From the NCBI RefSeq assembly GCF_003287405.1, contig NZ_PRLD01000003.1:1-64000 (forward strand): DNA of 64,000 bases, given 5' to 3'. Both the position numbers and the translations under genes were made by a program. The notes below the pieces were generated by a model that was given only the letters and a program-made list of their open reading frames with translations, did not search any database and was not told the DNA's origin. Source of the stretch: Faecalibacterium prausnitzii. Its GTDB lineage: Bacteria; Bacillota; Clostridia; Oscillospirales; Ruminococcaceae. This document shows, piece by piece, positions 40,441 through 49,124 of the stretch; the first letter of the stretch is position 1; each line of letters begins with the position of its first letter.

Positions 40441-42294
40441 ATGACTAAGGCCGAGCTCTATCAAAAAGCCTGTATGCTGCCGCTGCTGCCCGGGGTGTAT
40501 ATCATCCGGGACAAAAGCGACACCATCATTTATATCGGCAAGGCCAAGCGCCTGCGCATCCGGGTGAGCCAGTATTTCCGCGAGGGCGTGCCACACGATA
40601 ACAAGGTCAGCCAGATGATCGCCCATGCCTACGCCTTTGACGTTATCGTCTGTCAGAGCGAGTTCGAGGCGCTGGTACTGGAAGCCAGCCAGATCAAGGC
40701 GCACACCCCCAAGTACAACATCCTGCTCAAGGATGACAAGGGTTACAGCTATATCCGCGTCACCCGGGAGGACTGGCCGCGCCTTTCCTTCACCCTGCAA
40801 AAGGAGGAGGACGGGGCAGAGTATATCGGCCCCTACACCTCCAGCTTTGCGGCGCGGCAGATGGCGGAAACGGCCATGGATGCCTTTCTGCTGCCGCGCT
40901 GCTCCAAGCGCTTCCCGCAGGAGATCGGCAAAGGCCGCCCCTGCCTGAACGCCCATATCGGCAAGTGCATGGCAGTGTGCAGCGGAAAAATCAGCTGCGA
41001 GACCTACAATCAGGCGGTCAAAAACGCGGTGCACCTCATCCGCTACGGCAAAAAGGATATCCTGAAAACCCTCAACGAGCGGATGCAGGAAGCCTCCGAC
41101 CGGCTGGAATTTGAGACCGCTGCCCTTCTGCGGGATCAGATCAATGCCATCACCAAGCTGACGGCAGGGCAGAAGGTGGTGGTAGACCCGGACGTGGAGA
41201 TGGACGTGGTGGCGCTGGCGGGTACGCCGGACAGTGTGTGCGCGGCGGTGCTGCGCTTCCGGGAGGGACGGCTGACCGACAAGCGGGAGTTTTTGTTCCA
41301 CGATACCTCGGATATCGATGCGGTGCGGGAGGAATTTCTGCCCCGGTACTATCTGGACGATGAACAAATTCCGAAAATCATCGCGGTGGACGCGCTGCCG
41401 CCGGACATGGACGCCTTGCAGCAGGCGCTGAACCAGAAGCGGGGCAGCGAGGTACAGCTGTATGTGCCCCAGCGGGGCGATAAAGCGCATCTGGTAGAGA
41501 TGGCGCACACCAACGCGGTGGAGCGTCTGGCGCGGGAGAGTGGCCGCTACGCCCGGGAGGAAAAGCTGCTGGACGAGCTGGCGCAGGTGCTGGGGCTTTC
41601 AAAGCCGCCCCGCGCTATTGAAAGCTACGATATCTCCAACTGGGGTGATGGCAGCAGCGTCTGCGGCATGGTCACCTTCAAGGACGGCAAGCCCTTCAAG
41701 GCGGGCTACCGCAAGTTCAAAATGAAAACCGTGGCGGGCACGGACGACTACGCTTCGCTGGCAGAGACTGTTTCCCGCCGGGCGGCAGAGTACGAAAAAT
41801 ACGCTGCACAGGCCGAAAACGGCCAGCTAAGCGGCAACTGGTTCGGGCAGAAGCCGGATCTTTTGCTGATGGATGGCGGCAGGGGACAGGTGAGCGCCGC
41901 AAAGGAAGCACTTGCCGGTACGGCACTGGCAGATGTGCCGCTGTACGGCATGGTAAAGGATGACCACCACCGCACCCGCGCCATCGTGGACAGCGACGGG
42001 CGGGAAATTGCCATCAACATGAACCGCGGCACCTTTACCTTCATCACCGCCATTCAGGACGAAACCCACCGCTTTGCCAACGCTTACCGCAAGCAGCAGA
42101 TGAAGCAGAAAAGCTACTCCTCCACCCTGACCGAAGTACCGGGCGTAGGCCCCAAAACAGCCAAAGCCCTGCTGGCGCAGTTCAAGAGCGTGGGCGCGGT
42201 GAAGGAAGCCACCCCCGACCAGCTGGAAAACACCCCCGGTGTGGGCAGGCAGCTGGCGCAGACCATCTACGAGTATTTTCACAGGGAAGCATAA
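40441..42294 (+). CDS. uvrC: excinuclease ABC subunit C
   Basis: 617 residues. Makes both incisions in nucleotide excision repair after UvrAB marks the lesion. N-terminal GIY-YIG nuclease (LPGVYIIRDKSDTIIYIGKA), UVR motif that contacts UvrB (NERMQEASDRLEFETAALLR), RNase H-like C-terminal nuclease (SYDISNWGDGSSVCGMV, LLMDGGRGQVSAA) and a helix-hairpin-helix tail (LTEVPGVGPKTAKALL). ATG 40441 has ACGGAGGAAGG upstream; the longer frame from 40363 runs through the ptsH terminator area. Alone in its transcript, with a strong terminator. Confidence 0.96.
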   Translation: MTKAELYQKACMLPLLPGVYIIRDKSDTIIYIGKAKRLRIRVSQYFREGVPHDNKVSQMIAHAYAFDVIVCQSEFEALVLEASQIKAHTPKYNILLKDDKGYSYIRVTREDWPRLSFTLQKEEDGAEYIGPYTSSFAARQMAETAMDAFLLPRCSKRFPQEIGKGRPCLNAHIGKCMAVCSGKISCETYNQAVKNAVHLIRYGKKDILKTLNERMQEASDRLEFETAALLRDQINAITKLTAGQKVVVDPDVEMDVVALAGTPDSVCAAVLRFREGRLTDKREFLFHDTSDIDAVREEFLPRYYLDDEQIPKIIAVDALPPDMDALQQALNQKRGSEVQLYVPQRGDKAHLVEMAHTNAVERLARESGRYAREEKLLDELAQVLGLSKPPRAIESYDISNWGDGSSVCGMVTFKDGKPFKAGYRKFKMKTVAGTDDYASLAETVSRRAAEYEKYAAQAENGQLSGNWFGQKPDLLLMDGGRGQVSAAKEALAGTALADVPLYGMVKDDHHRTRAIVDSDGREIAINMNRGTFTFITAIQDETHRFANAYRKQQMKQKSYSSTLTEVPGVGPKTAKALLAQFKSVGAVKEATPDQLENTPGVGRQLAQTIYEYFHREA

Positions 42295-42299
42295 AAACA

Positions 42300-42338
42300 C
42301 CCCCGGCATCCGTTTTCGTTTCGTTCGGATGCCGGGGG
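42300..42338. terminator. terminator between convergent uvrC and the HAAS-domain gene
   Basis: CCCCCGGCATCCG pairs perfectly with CGGATGCCGGGGG, followed by CGTTCT. It can fold on both strands. Confidence 0.8.
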
Positions 42339-42355
42339 CGTTCTGGGTTCAGGGG

Positions 42356-43462
42356 TCAATTGGCATAGGAGATGGAGAAATCGCCGGTGGTGGTACTGAG
42401 GGAGATTTTACGAGAGGGATTGGCCTTGCCATCTTGGATGGAAGAGCCCATAAGCCCATTGGTGACGAGGGTATAGTCCGAGGCACTGCCCTCCAGGGTC
42501 AAGGCGGCCTTGCCAAGGGTGACCGAGATGTTGACATCCTGAGCACCGGACAACATACCGATGGTGCAGTCCCCCATGGCAAGTTCGGCATCGAATTCCG
42601 GTGCGGACAGATGGTCAATGTGACAGCCGCCCATGGCAAGATCAAAATCTGCATCCTTCACAGTTAGGCTGTCGGCAGAGACGCTCCCCATGGCAAGTTC
42701 CAGATCCAGTTCATCCAGAGAGAGGGTGCCAAGGTCAACGTCCCCCATAGCAAGATCAATGTCCACCTCATGCAGGATATTTTCCGGAACGGTAATGGTG
42801 AGCAAAGCGCTGTCGGAATCAGGGAGAGCGTTGTATTTGGGAATATGGTAGGAAAACTCTGTGGTCCCAGCTTTTTCGCTGGAATGGGTGAGGTACCGGG
42901 TCCTAAAGCCATCAAACTGTAGCGTGATATCGGAAGCGTTTGGGTCAACAACAAAGAGAACAGTACCATAATCCAACGTCAGCGATAGTTTATCGCTGAC
43001 CATCTCAGCAGAGAGGGAGAAAGTCAAGCCGTCTGGAGTGGAAACGGGAACGGCGGGCTGCGTAGAGGAACTTTCGGCAGGCACTTCCGCAGAGGAAGCA
43101 GGAATTTCTGAGGAAGAAGAAACGGGCTCCACCGGCTGCACCGGGGTAGCTTTGGAGTGCTGGAAGAAAAAGCAAACCAGCACCAGCACCGCCAGTCCGC
43201 CGCCCAGCACCATACGCCAGCGGGAATGCGGCTTGCGGGCAGGGGATGCCGGGGCGGCAGAGCTGCCTGCCGGGGTCTGTTCGTCCAGAATCTTACGGGC
43301 GACCTCCTCGGGGCTGCCCAGCTCCGCAATGGCGCGGGCTTCGTTTTCCGGCCCGGCGGCGTCCAGATAATCTTCGTAATAACTCAAAGCGTCCTTGCGC
43401 TCGGACTCCGGCAAGGGAGCCAGAAGCTGCTCCAGCGCAGCAAGAAATGCAGTACGGGTCAT
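42356..43462 (-). CDS. HAAS (DUF1700) membrane protein with DUF4097-like beta-repeat domain
   Basis: 368 residues. Residues 1-65 form a HAAS helical domain (RKDALSYYEDYLDAAGPENE, ELGSPEEVARKIL). A single membrane helix follows (MVLGGGLAVLVLVCFFFQ), then a Ser/Pro-rich linker and an outside beta domain like the DUF4097 putative adhesins. Within it four 19-residue repeats run back to back, each with LAMG (DIDLAMGDVDLGTLS, DLELAMGSVSADSLT, DFDLAMGGCHIDHLS, DAELAMGDCTIGMLS), as in a parallel beta solenoid. Its start is 3 bases from the stop of a PadR gene, the usual partner of HAAS proteins, which supports envelope-stress sensing. The function is unproven. Confidence 0.8.
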   Translation of the reverse strand: MTRTAFLAALEQLLAPLPESERKDALSYYEDYLDAAGPENEARAIAELGSPEEVARKILDEQTPAGSSAAPASPARKPHSRWRMVLGGGLAVLVLVCFFFQHSKATPVQPVEPVSSSSEIPASSAEVPAESSSTQPAVPVSTPDGLTFSLSAEMVSDKLSLTLDYGTVLFVVDPNASDITLQFDGFRTRYLTHSSEKAGTTEFSYHIPKYNALPDSDSALLTITVPENILHEVDIDLAMGDVDLGTLSLDELDLELAMGSVSADSLTVKDADFDLAMGGCHIDHLSAPEFDAELAMGDCTIGMLSGAQDVNISVTLGKAALTLEGSASDYTLVTNGLMGSSIQDGKANPSRKISLSTTTGDFSISYAN

Positions 43463-43465
43463 AGA

Positions 43466-43783
43466 TCATTCCACCTCTCTGAAAAATGTGTCAATGGAAG
43501 AACGGTAGCGGCTCCACTCCTGCGCGTAGGCGGCAAGCTGCGCCCGCCCAGCGGAGGTGATCTGATAATAGCGGCGGTTGCGGCCATTGAAGGGCGCATC
43601 GTAGACCGCGAGCAGCTGATCTTTCTGCAACCGGCGCAGCACCGGGTACAGGGTGGATTCGCTTAGTTCCAGCGTGTGGGTGACCTGTTGGGTGATCTTG
43701 TAGCCGTAGGTACCTTCCGGCTCCTGCGCCACCACGGACAGCACAATGGCATCCAGCAGCGCGGCACTGATGGGAAAACTCAT
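43466..43783 (-). CDS. PadR-family transcriptional regulator
   Basis: 105 residues, the short PadR-s2 class: winged helix (LDAIVLSVVAQEPEGTYGYK; LSESTLYPVLRRLQKDQLLA; RYYQITSAGRAQLAAYAQEW) and one dimerisation helix. It is the first gene of an operon with the HAAS membrane protein. A perfect 27-base palindrome lies 35 bases upstream over its promoter, so it is probably autoregulated. ATG 43783 follows AAAGGAGGC. Confidence 0.92.
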   Translation of the reverse strand: MSFPISAALLDAIVLSVVAQEPEGTYGYKITQQVTHTLELSESTLYPVLRRLQKDQLLAVYDAPFNGRNRRYYQITSAGRAQLAAYAQEWSRYRSSIDTFFREVE

Positions 43784-43818
43784 GTGGGAACAGCCTCCTT
43801 TCGATATGGTGTGTTTCC

Positions 43819-43845
43819 GTAATATTATATATCATATAATATTAC
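43819..43845 (-). promoter_or_regulatory. PadR operator palindrome over the padR promoter
   Basis: GTAATATTATAT, centre ATC, ATATAATATTAC: a perfect 12-base inverted repeat. On the minus strand a -35 TTGACT (43849-43854) precedes it, and its right part supplies the -10 (TATATA or TATAAT). Placement between and over the hexamers suits repression. Confidence 0.75.
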
Positions 43846-43865
43846 AGAAGTCAATAGTGAATTTA

Positions 43866-44037
43866 CCCCTTCAGCCGCCTGCGGCGTCAGCTCCCCCAAG
43901 GGGGCGCCTTTGGCATGGCGGTACAGTTTCTGGTGCAAGCGCAAAGTTTCCGGTTTCGCCAGAGGGAGTTCGTTCCTAACAAAAAAGCTCCCCCTTTCGG
44001 GGGAGCTGGATGCGAACGAAGTGAGCAGACTGAGAGG
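43866..44037. repeat. dispersed palindromic repeat, copy 3
   Basis: Starts CCCCTTCAGCCGCCTGCGG and ends AGACTGAGAGGG. Inner hairpins are GCCGC/GCGGC, GCTCCCCC/GGGGGC-type and AGCTCCCCC/GGGGGAGCT. The least regular of the four, and the longest. Confidence 0.6.
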
Positions 44038-44047
44038 GTCGAGTTTC

Positions 44048-44875
44048 TCAGTTTTCAGAAGAGATGTCCTGTCCGAAGTACTTTTCGCTCAGGGTCTTTA
44101 AGGTGCCGTCGGCGCGCAGTTCCTCAATAGCAGTATTCAGTGCGTCCAGATAGGCGGTGTCCTCGCTCTTGAGCACCGGGATGGCCACATGAGAGGCCTC
44201 GGCGGTCTGTGCCACCAGCTTGAAGTCTGCGTCCGGGTGGACATTCAGGTAATCGTAGAAGGAAACGTCCGCGTTCAGGGTGGCGTCAATGCGGCCTGCA
44301 GTCAGCAGCTGGATGGTCTCTTCCAGCGTGTCGATACCCTGCACGGTAGCACCGTAGCTTTCAGCCAGCTCCATGTAAGTGGAAGCCAGACTGTTGGCGG
44401 TGGTCTTGCCCTTCAGGTCCTCAAAGCTGGTAATGTCGGTATTGTCCTTGCGTACAGCCAGCGCAGTGTGGATGTAGCCGTAGGGGGTGGTGAAAGCGTA
44501 GGTCTTAGCACGCTCCTCGGTTACCTCCACGCCGTTGCACACCATGTCGTAGCGGCCGGCGTCCAGACCAGCAAACAGGCTGTCCCAGTCGCTCTCCACA
44601 TACTCCGGCTCTACGCCCAGCTTTTCGGCAATGGCGCGGGATACCTCCACGTCATAGCCCACCAGCGTGTCGGAGGAATCGTGGTAGCTCCACGGCTGCC
44701 ATGCGCCCTCCAGCGCTACCACCAGCTTGCCGCTCTTCTGGATGCTGTCCAGCTTATTCAGCGTTGCGGAACTGGCAGTGCTGGCGGCGGTGTCCTTGGA
44801 GGAGCAGCCGGTCAGGCCCAGCACCCCGGCTGCGGCCATAACGCCCATCAGAGAGATAAAGGTTCTGCGTTTCAT
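44048..44875 (-). CDS. polar amino acid ABC transporter substrate-binding lipoprotein
   Basis: 275 residues. Lipoprotein signal RRTFISLMGVMAAAGVLGLTGC (lipobox LTGC), short linker, then a family-3 solute-binding fold: LVVALEGAWQPWSYHDSSDT, VGYDVEVSRAIAEKLGVEPE, YVESDWDSLFAGLDAGRYDM, and the hinge region FEDLKGKTTANSLASTYMEL. The closest relatives in memory are cystine/cysteine binders (FliY/TcyA-like), but the ligand cannot be settled. It is the last gene of a three-gene importer operon (permease, ATPase, binding protein). Confidence 0.9.
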   Translation of the reverse strand: MKRRTFISLMGVMAAAGVLGLTGCSSKDTAASTASSATLNKLDSIQKSGKLVVALEGAWQPWSYHDSSDTLVGYDVEVSRAIAEKLGVEPEYVESDWDSLFAGLDAGRYDMVCNGVEVTEERAKTYAFTTPYGYIHTALAVRKDNTDITSFEDLKGKTTANSLASTYMELAESYGATVQGIDTLEETIQLLTAGRIDATLNADVSFYDYLNVHPDADFKLVAQTAEASHVAIPVLKSEDTAYLDALNTAIEELRADGTLKTLSEKYFGQDISSEN

Positions 44876-44923
44876 AAGTAAAAATTCCTTTCTGTCGTAA
44901 AAAATGCAAAAAGAGAAGTGGTT

Positions 44924-45724
44924 TTATTCCGTATGGGCGATCCTGCGCAGGAAAGCCCGGGTGCGCTCCTCCTTGGGGGATGCAAAGAACTGCTGAGAGG
45001 GTGCCTGCTCCACCACCACACCGTTTTCCATAAACACGGTCTTGGAGGAAACGTTGCGGGCAAAGCCCATCTCGTGAGTGACCACCAGCATGGTCATGCC
45101 CTCTTCGGCCAGCTGCCGCATCACGCTGAGCACCTCGCCGGTCAGCTCCGGGTCAAGGGCGCTGGTGGGCTCGTCAAAGTAAATAATTTCCGGGTCGGCG
45201 GCAAGGGCACGGGCAATCGCCACCCGCTGCTGCTGCCCGCCGGAAAGCTGGCGGGGGTAGTAGTCGGCACGGTCTGCAAGGCCTACCTTGGCAAGCATCT
45301 TCATGCCGATTTCATCCGCCTGCTCCTTGGGCAGCTTCCGCGCCACAATGAGCCCCTCGGTCACGTTTTGCAGGGCGGTCTTGTTGCGGAACAGGTTGTA
45401 GTTCTGGAACACAAAGGCGGTCTTTTTGCGCAGCCGGGCAATGTCGGCGCGGCTGGCATGGGCAAGGTCGAAGCTTTCGCCGTCAAATACCAGCTGCCCG
45501 GCATCGGCAGTTTCCAGAAAGTTCAAACAGCGCAGCAGGGTGGTCTTGCCGGAGCCGGACGGCCCCAGAATGGCCACCACATCGCCTTTTTCCACGGTCA
45601 GGTCTACCCCGCGCAGCACGGGCAGCTCGCTGGCGACCTTCCGTGCACCGGGGCGGTGGAAAAAGCCGGGCTTTGCGTAGGTGCGGAAGGTCTTTTGCAC
45701 ATTGCGGATCTCAAGCATAGCCAT
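44924..45724 (-). CDS. amino acid ABC transporter ATP-binding protein
   Basis: 266 residues, GlnQ/TcyC class. Walker A AILGPSGSGKTTLLRCLNFL, signature LSGGQQQRVAIARALA, Walker B EIIYFDEPTSALDPEL, switch VVTHEMGFAR. An N-terminal insertion (FRTYAKPGFFHRPGARKVAS) relative to most GlnQ proteins is unusual. It lies 18 bases after the permease gene and 48 before the binding protein. Confidence 0.93.
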   Translation of the reverse strand: MAMLEIRNVQKTFRTYAKPGFFHRPGARKVASELPVLRGVDLTVEKGDVVAILGPSGSGKTTLLRCLNFLETADAGQLVFDGESFDLAHASRADIARLRKKTAFVFQNYNLFRNKTALQNVTEGLIVARKLPKEQADEIGMKMLAKVGLADRADYYPRQLSGGQQQRVAIARALAADPEIIYFDEPTSALDPELTGEVLSVMRQLAEEGMTMLVVTHEMGFARNVSSKTVFMENGVVVEQAPSQQFFASPKEERTRAFLRRIAHTE

Positions 45725-45742
45725 AAGTGCTCACCCTCCCTT

Positions 45743-46426
45743 TTACTGGAAGCCGCGGGCGTTGAGCTGACGTTCCAGCAGCGCCTGCAGCTTGGTGATG
45801 ACGGTACAGAACAGCAGATACACCACAGCCACCTCGCAGTAGATGGGCAAAAAGATGTAGGTGCGGGCGGCTACCCGCTGCCCCGCCATGAACAGCTCTG
45901 CCACCGTGATATTGGACGCCAGCGAGGTGTCCTTGATCATGCCGATAAGGGAGTTGGACAGCGCAGGCACGGCGGTGCGCAGCGCCTGTGGCAGCACGAT
46001 GCGGCGCATGATCTGCCACCAGCTCATGCCCACGCAGTAACCGGCTTCCAGCTGCCCCTGCGGCACGCTTTCCAGCGCGCCGCGCATGGTCTCGGCGCAG
46101 TAAGCACCCTCGTTGAAGGCAAAGGCGATGACCGCCGCCGGAAAGGCGTCCAGCATGATGCCCACGCTGGGCAGACCGTAAAAGATGATGAACAGCTGCA
46201 CCAGCAGCGGGGTGCCCCGGATGACCCAGATGTAGAACCGGGCGATCTGCCGCAGCACCGGCACATTGGCGTACTGCACCAGCGCCACCGCCACTGCGAT
46301 GATCATGGCAAAAAAGAAGGAGAGAAGGGTCAGCGGAATGGTCATGGTCAGGCCTGCCGTCAGGATGCGGGGCAGCGCCTCCACCAGCACGCCGACCGTG
46401 CGGTTGGATAAAAGTGCTTCAAACAT
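45743..46426 (-). CDS. amino acid ABC transporter permease
   Basis: 227 residues with five membrane helices. The HisMQ-type signature is APSVPQGQLEAGYCVGMSWW-like (here ESVPQGQLEAGYCVGMSWWQ), and FIWVIRGTPLLVQLFIIFYG-like residues form the first cytoplasmic contact. The start is set at 46426 (GAGGAAAAACCG upstream); the frame extends 13 codons further without a ribosome-binding site. One permease gene implies a homodimer. First gene of the operon. Confidence 0.93.
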   Translation of the reverse strand: MFEALLSNRTVGVLVEALPRILTAGLTMTIPLTLLSFFFAMIIAVAVALVQYANVPVLRQIARFYIWVIRGTPLLVQLFIIFYGLPSVGIMLDAFPAAVIAFAFNEGAYCAETMRGALESVPQGQLEAGYCVGMSWWQIMRRIVLPQALRTAVPALSNSLIGMIKDTSLASNITVAELFMAGQRVAARTYIFLPIYCEVAVVYLLFCTVITKLQALLERQLNARGFQ

Positions 46427-46486
46427 CGGTTTTTCCTCAAAACTAAAAAATGCACAAGCCGGCAAAGCTTTTGCCGACTAAGGCAG

Positions 46487-46515
46487 TATATACCTTAAAG
46501 TAGGGTCAAAGTCAA
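46487..46515 (-). promoter_or_regulatory. promoter of the amino acid ABC operon
   Basis: On the minus strand TTGACT (46515-46510), 17 bases, TATATA (46492-46487; TATACT two bases on). A small GGCAAAG-C-TTTTGCC hairpin lies in the short leader. Confidence 0.65.
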
Positions 46516-46661
46516 GAGACTGAATCACCAATCCCTACAAAACCTACCAGAATACTATAATAGCATGAAATGCCCCGCAACGCAAACGGTTTGCACAAAA
46601 CGCGTGATGTGACCGAAAAATTGCATAAACTTGTTAAATATTTGTGCAATGCGGCAGATGC

Positions 46662-46690
46662 TTGACGCTGTGGGTGCTTTCGTGTACAAT
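46662..46690 (+). promoter_or_regulatory. promoter of gpsA
   Basis: TTGACG (46662-46667), 17 bases, TACAAT (46685-46690). The ~95-base leader is GC-rich and may fold, but matches no riboswitch I know. Confidence 0.75.
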
Positions 46691-46791
46691 GAACATAACA
46701 GTGCGCAGCTGCGGGGCAACGGCCCGGCGCGGCGCAAATCCACCGGCAGGGGGCTTGCCCTTGGCCCGGTGCAGACACGGAGGATACGAAC

Positions 46792-47826
46792 GTGAAAAAG
46801 TTTAGTATTGGTGTTCTGGGTGCAGGCACCTGGGGCATGGCTCTGGCACGGATGCTGACCGTCAGCGGCAACGATGTGCAGGTGTGGTCGGCCATTGAGG
46901 CCGAGGTGGACAACCTTTCCGCCACCCGGGTGCACCCCAATCTGCCGGGGATGGTCATCCCGCAGGAACTGCGTTTTACCAAAAGCATAGAGGAAGTGTG
47001 CACCGGCAAGGACGTGCTGCTGTTTGCAGTGCCGTCGGTGTTTGTGCGCTCCACGGCAGCCAAGGCGCGGCCTTATATCCGCTCCGGCCAGATCATTGTG
47101 GACGTGGCAAAGGGCATTGAGCCTGATACCTTATATACCATGACCGAGATCCTTGCCGACGAGCTGAGCCACGAGAACGGCCCCCGTGCGGTGCGTCTGG
47201 TGGCGCTCAGCGGCCCCACCCACGCCGAGGAGGTGGCGCTGGATCTGCCCACCACCATCGTTTCCGCCAGCCCGGATCTGGAAGCTGCCGAGGTGGTGCA
47301 GGAGGTGTTCAGCAACACCTGTATGCGCGTGTACACCAACTCTGATATCAAGGGCGTGGAGCTGAGCGGTGCCATGAAGAACGTTATCGCGCTGGGCGTT
47401 GGCATCTCCACCGGCCTTGGCTACGGCGATAACGCCCGCGCCGCCCTGATCACCCGCGGCATTGCCGAGATCGCCCGGCTGGGCGTGGCGATGGGCTGCA
47501 ATGTCCAGACCTTTGCGGGTCTGGCCGGTATCGGCGACCTGATCGTTACCGCCACCAGTATGCACAGCCGCAACAACCGCGCCGGTATCCTGATCGGCAA
47601 GGGCGAAAGCCCGGAGCAGGCCGTGAAGGAGGTAGGCATGGTGGTGGAGGGCATCAACGCCCTGCCCGCCGCCATGGAACTGGCGGAGAAGTACCATGTG
47701 GAAATGCCCATCGCCCAGACGGTGAACGCCATCGTCAAGGAGGGCATGAGCGCCAGCGACGCGCTGCGCAACCTGATGTCCCGCGACCGCAAGAGCGAGA
47801 TGCCGCAGGGCTATGAGAGCGTGTGA
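46792..47826 (+). CDS. gpsA: glycerol-3-phosphate dehydrogenase [NAD(P)+]
   Basis: 344 residues. Reduces dihydroxyacetone phosphate to sn-glycerol 3-phosphate for phospholipids. N-terminal GVLGAGTWGMALARMLTVSG binds NAD(P)H; LSGPTHAEEVALDLPT and the catalytic Lys region ELSGAMKNVIALGVGIST are intact, and the C-terminal GDLIVTATSMHSRNN is conserved. Starts at GTG 46792 after GGAGGATACGAAC. It is usually next to plsY, which is absent here. A palindromic repeat and a long terminator hairpin follow. Confidence 0.95.
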   Translation: MKKFSIGVLGAGTWGMALARMLTVSGNDVQVWSAIEAEVDNLSATRVHPNLPGMVIPQELRFTKSIEEVCTGKDVLLFAVPSVFVRSTAAKARPYIRSGQIIVDVAKGIEPDTLYTMTEILADELSHENGPRAVRLVALSGPTHAEEVALDLPTTIVSASPDLEAAEVVQEVFSNTCMRVYTNSDIKGVELSGAMKNVIALGVGISTGLGYGDNARAALITRGIAEIARLGVAMGCNVQTFAGLAGIGDLIVTATSMHSRNNRAGILIGKGESPEQAVKEVGMVVEGINALPAAMELAEKYHVEMPIAQTVNAIVKEGMSASDALRNLMSRDRKSEMPQGYESV

Positions 47827-47859
47827 GCCTGAAGGGTTTTGTTGCACAAGGTCAGCGTC

Positions 47860-48002
47860 CTCGCCCTCTCAGTCATCGCTGCGCGATGCCAGCTCCCCCA
47901 AAGTGGGAGCCTTTGGCAGTCCACGCGAAGTTTATCTTTTTGCCAAGGGCTCTCCCTTTGGGAGAGCTGTCAAGGCCGATAGGCATTGACTGAGAGGGCG
48001 AG
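47860..48002. repeat. dispersed palindromic repeat, copy 4 (perfect 16-base ends)
   Basis: CTCGCCCTCTCAGTCA (47860-47875) and its exact complement TGACTGAGAGGGCGAG (47987-48002). Inner hairpins are ATCGC-TGC-GCGAT, GCTCCC/GGGAGC and GCTCTCCC/GGGAGAGC. The clearest example of the family in this window. Confidence 0.8.
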
Positions 48003-48014
48003 CCATCTGAAAAC

Positions 48015-48082
48015 AAAAGCATCTGCAAAAAAGTTCGCTGATTTTCTGAAAATTCAGAAGCGAATGTTGCGGATGCTTTTTT
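48015..48082 (+). terminator. long hairpin terminator downstream of gpsA
   Basis: AAAAGCATC (48015-48023) pairs with GATGCTTTT (48072-48080). Further in are GCA/TGC, TTCGCT/AGCGAA and ATTTTCTGAAAAT. Oligo-T follows on the plus strand. Confidence 0.75.
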
Positions 48083-48284
48083 GTTTTGCATGATTTTGCC
48101 TTTTTACAGATGGATGGGATGGTTGCCACTGTGCAGCAAAATTATTAAAACTTTTTACAGAAAACAGACACAAAAGGGTAGAAGGTCGGCAAACTTTCTG
48201 CTATACTGAAAACGATAGGATTATTGGTCAGTGCAGCCGGAACAGGGCGGCGGGCGCTGGCACTGCAAGAAGGAGGAATGAGAG
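48083..48284 (+). other. intergenic region before phospholipase C-like gene
   Basis: About 200 AT-richer bases. A TATACT near 48202 is a possible -10 without a clear -35. GAAGGAGGAATGAGAG is the ribosome-binding region. Confidence 0.4.
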
Positions 48285-49082
48285 ATGCCCTCTACCTACG
48301 CACACCGCCGCTTTGGCGCAAATGTGCTGGACCATCTGCCCGCGCCGCTGCGGGAAAAGCTGGAAGCGCACCGGGAGCTGTACGATATCGGTCTGCATGG
48401 GCCAGACCTGCTGTTCTATTACCATGCGGAAAAGTCCACCCCGGTCGCCGCGCTGGGCAATGCCATGCACGACGAGCCGGGCAGAACGTTCTTTGACCGT
48501 GCACGGCGGGTGGTGCACGAGGAAGCCGACCGCGAGGCTGCGCTGGCCTACGCGCTGGGCTTTGTGTGCCATTTTGCGCTGGACAGCACCTGCCACCCCT
48601 TTGTGGAGCAGTTCACCCGGGAGAGCGGTGTGACCCACTGCGAGATCGAGACGGAGTTCGACAATATGCTGCTGCGCCGGGACGGCTATGACCCGCTGAC
48701 CTTCTTTACCGCCAGCCATATCCACCCCAGCGCGGAAAACGCCCGGGTCATTGCGCCGTTCTACAGGGATATCTCGGAGCAGACCGCGCTGGAAGCCATG
48801 AAGGGGATGATCACGGTGCATAAGGTGCTGCAGGCTTCGAACCCGGTCAAGCGCTGGGTGGTGCTGACCGGCATGAAGATGCTGGGCAAGTATGATGGGA
48901 TGCACGGCCTTGTGGCAAACCCGCAGCCGAACCCGCAGTGCACCGAGAGCAACCGCAAGCTGGACGCGCTGTACGCCAAGGCGCTGCCGCTGGCAGAGCG
49001 GCTGATTTTAGAGTATGTGGCAAAGCTGGATACGGACGAGCCGCTGGATGCCGCCTACGACCACACCTTTGGGGAATTTTAA
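48285..49082 (+). CDS. zinc-dependent phospholipase C-like protein
   Basis: 265 residues. The spaced His/Asp pattern of the zinc-dependent phospholipase C fold (Pfam Zn_dep_PLPC) is present: YAHRRFG, GLHGPDLLFYYH, NAMHDEP, GFVCHFALDSTCHPFVEQ and THCEIETEFD, which together could bind three zinc ions. There is no signal peptide, unlike secreted PLC toxins. Many gut Firmicutes carry such cytoplasmic relatives with no tested activity, so phosphodiesterase action is inferred. ATG 48285 follows AAGGAGGAATG. The MFS gene starts 42 bases downstream, probably in the same transcript. Confidence 0.75.
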   Translation: MPSTYAHRRFGANVLDHLPAPLREKLEAHRELYDIGLHGPDLLFYYHAEKSTPVAALGNAMHDEPGRTFFDRARRVVHEEADREAALAYALGFVCHFALDSTCHPFVEQFTRESGVTHCEIETEFDNMLLRRDGYDPLTFFTASHIHPSAENARVIAPFYRDISEQTALEAMKGMITVHKVLQASNPVKRWVVLTGMKMLGKYDGMHGLVANPQPNPQCTESNRKLDALYAKALPLAERLILEYVAKLDTDEPLDAAYDHTFGEF

Positions 49083-49124
49083 AAACGCGCCGCCCGGCGG
49101 TGCAAGGGGAAAAGGGAAAACACG

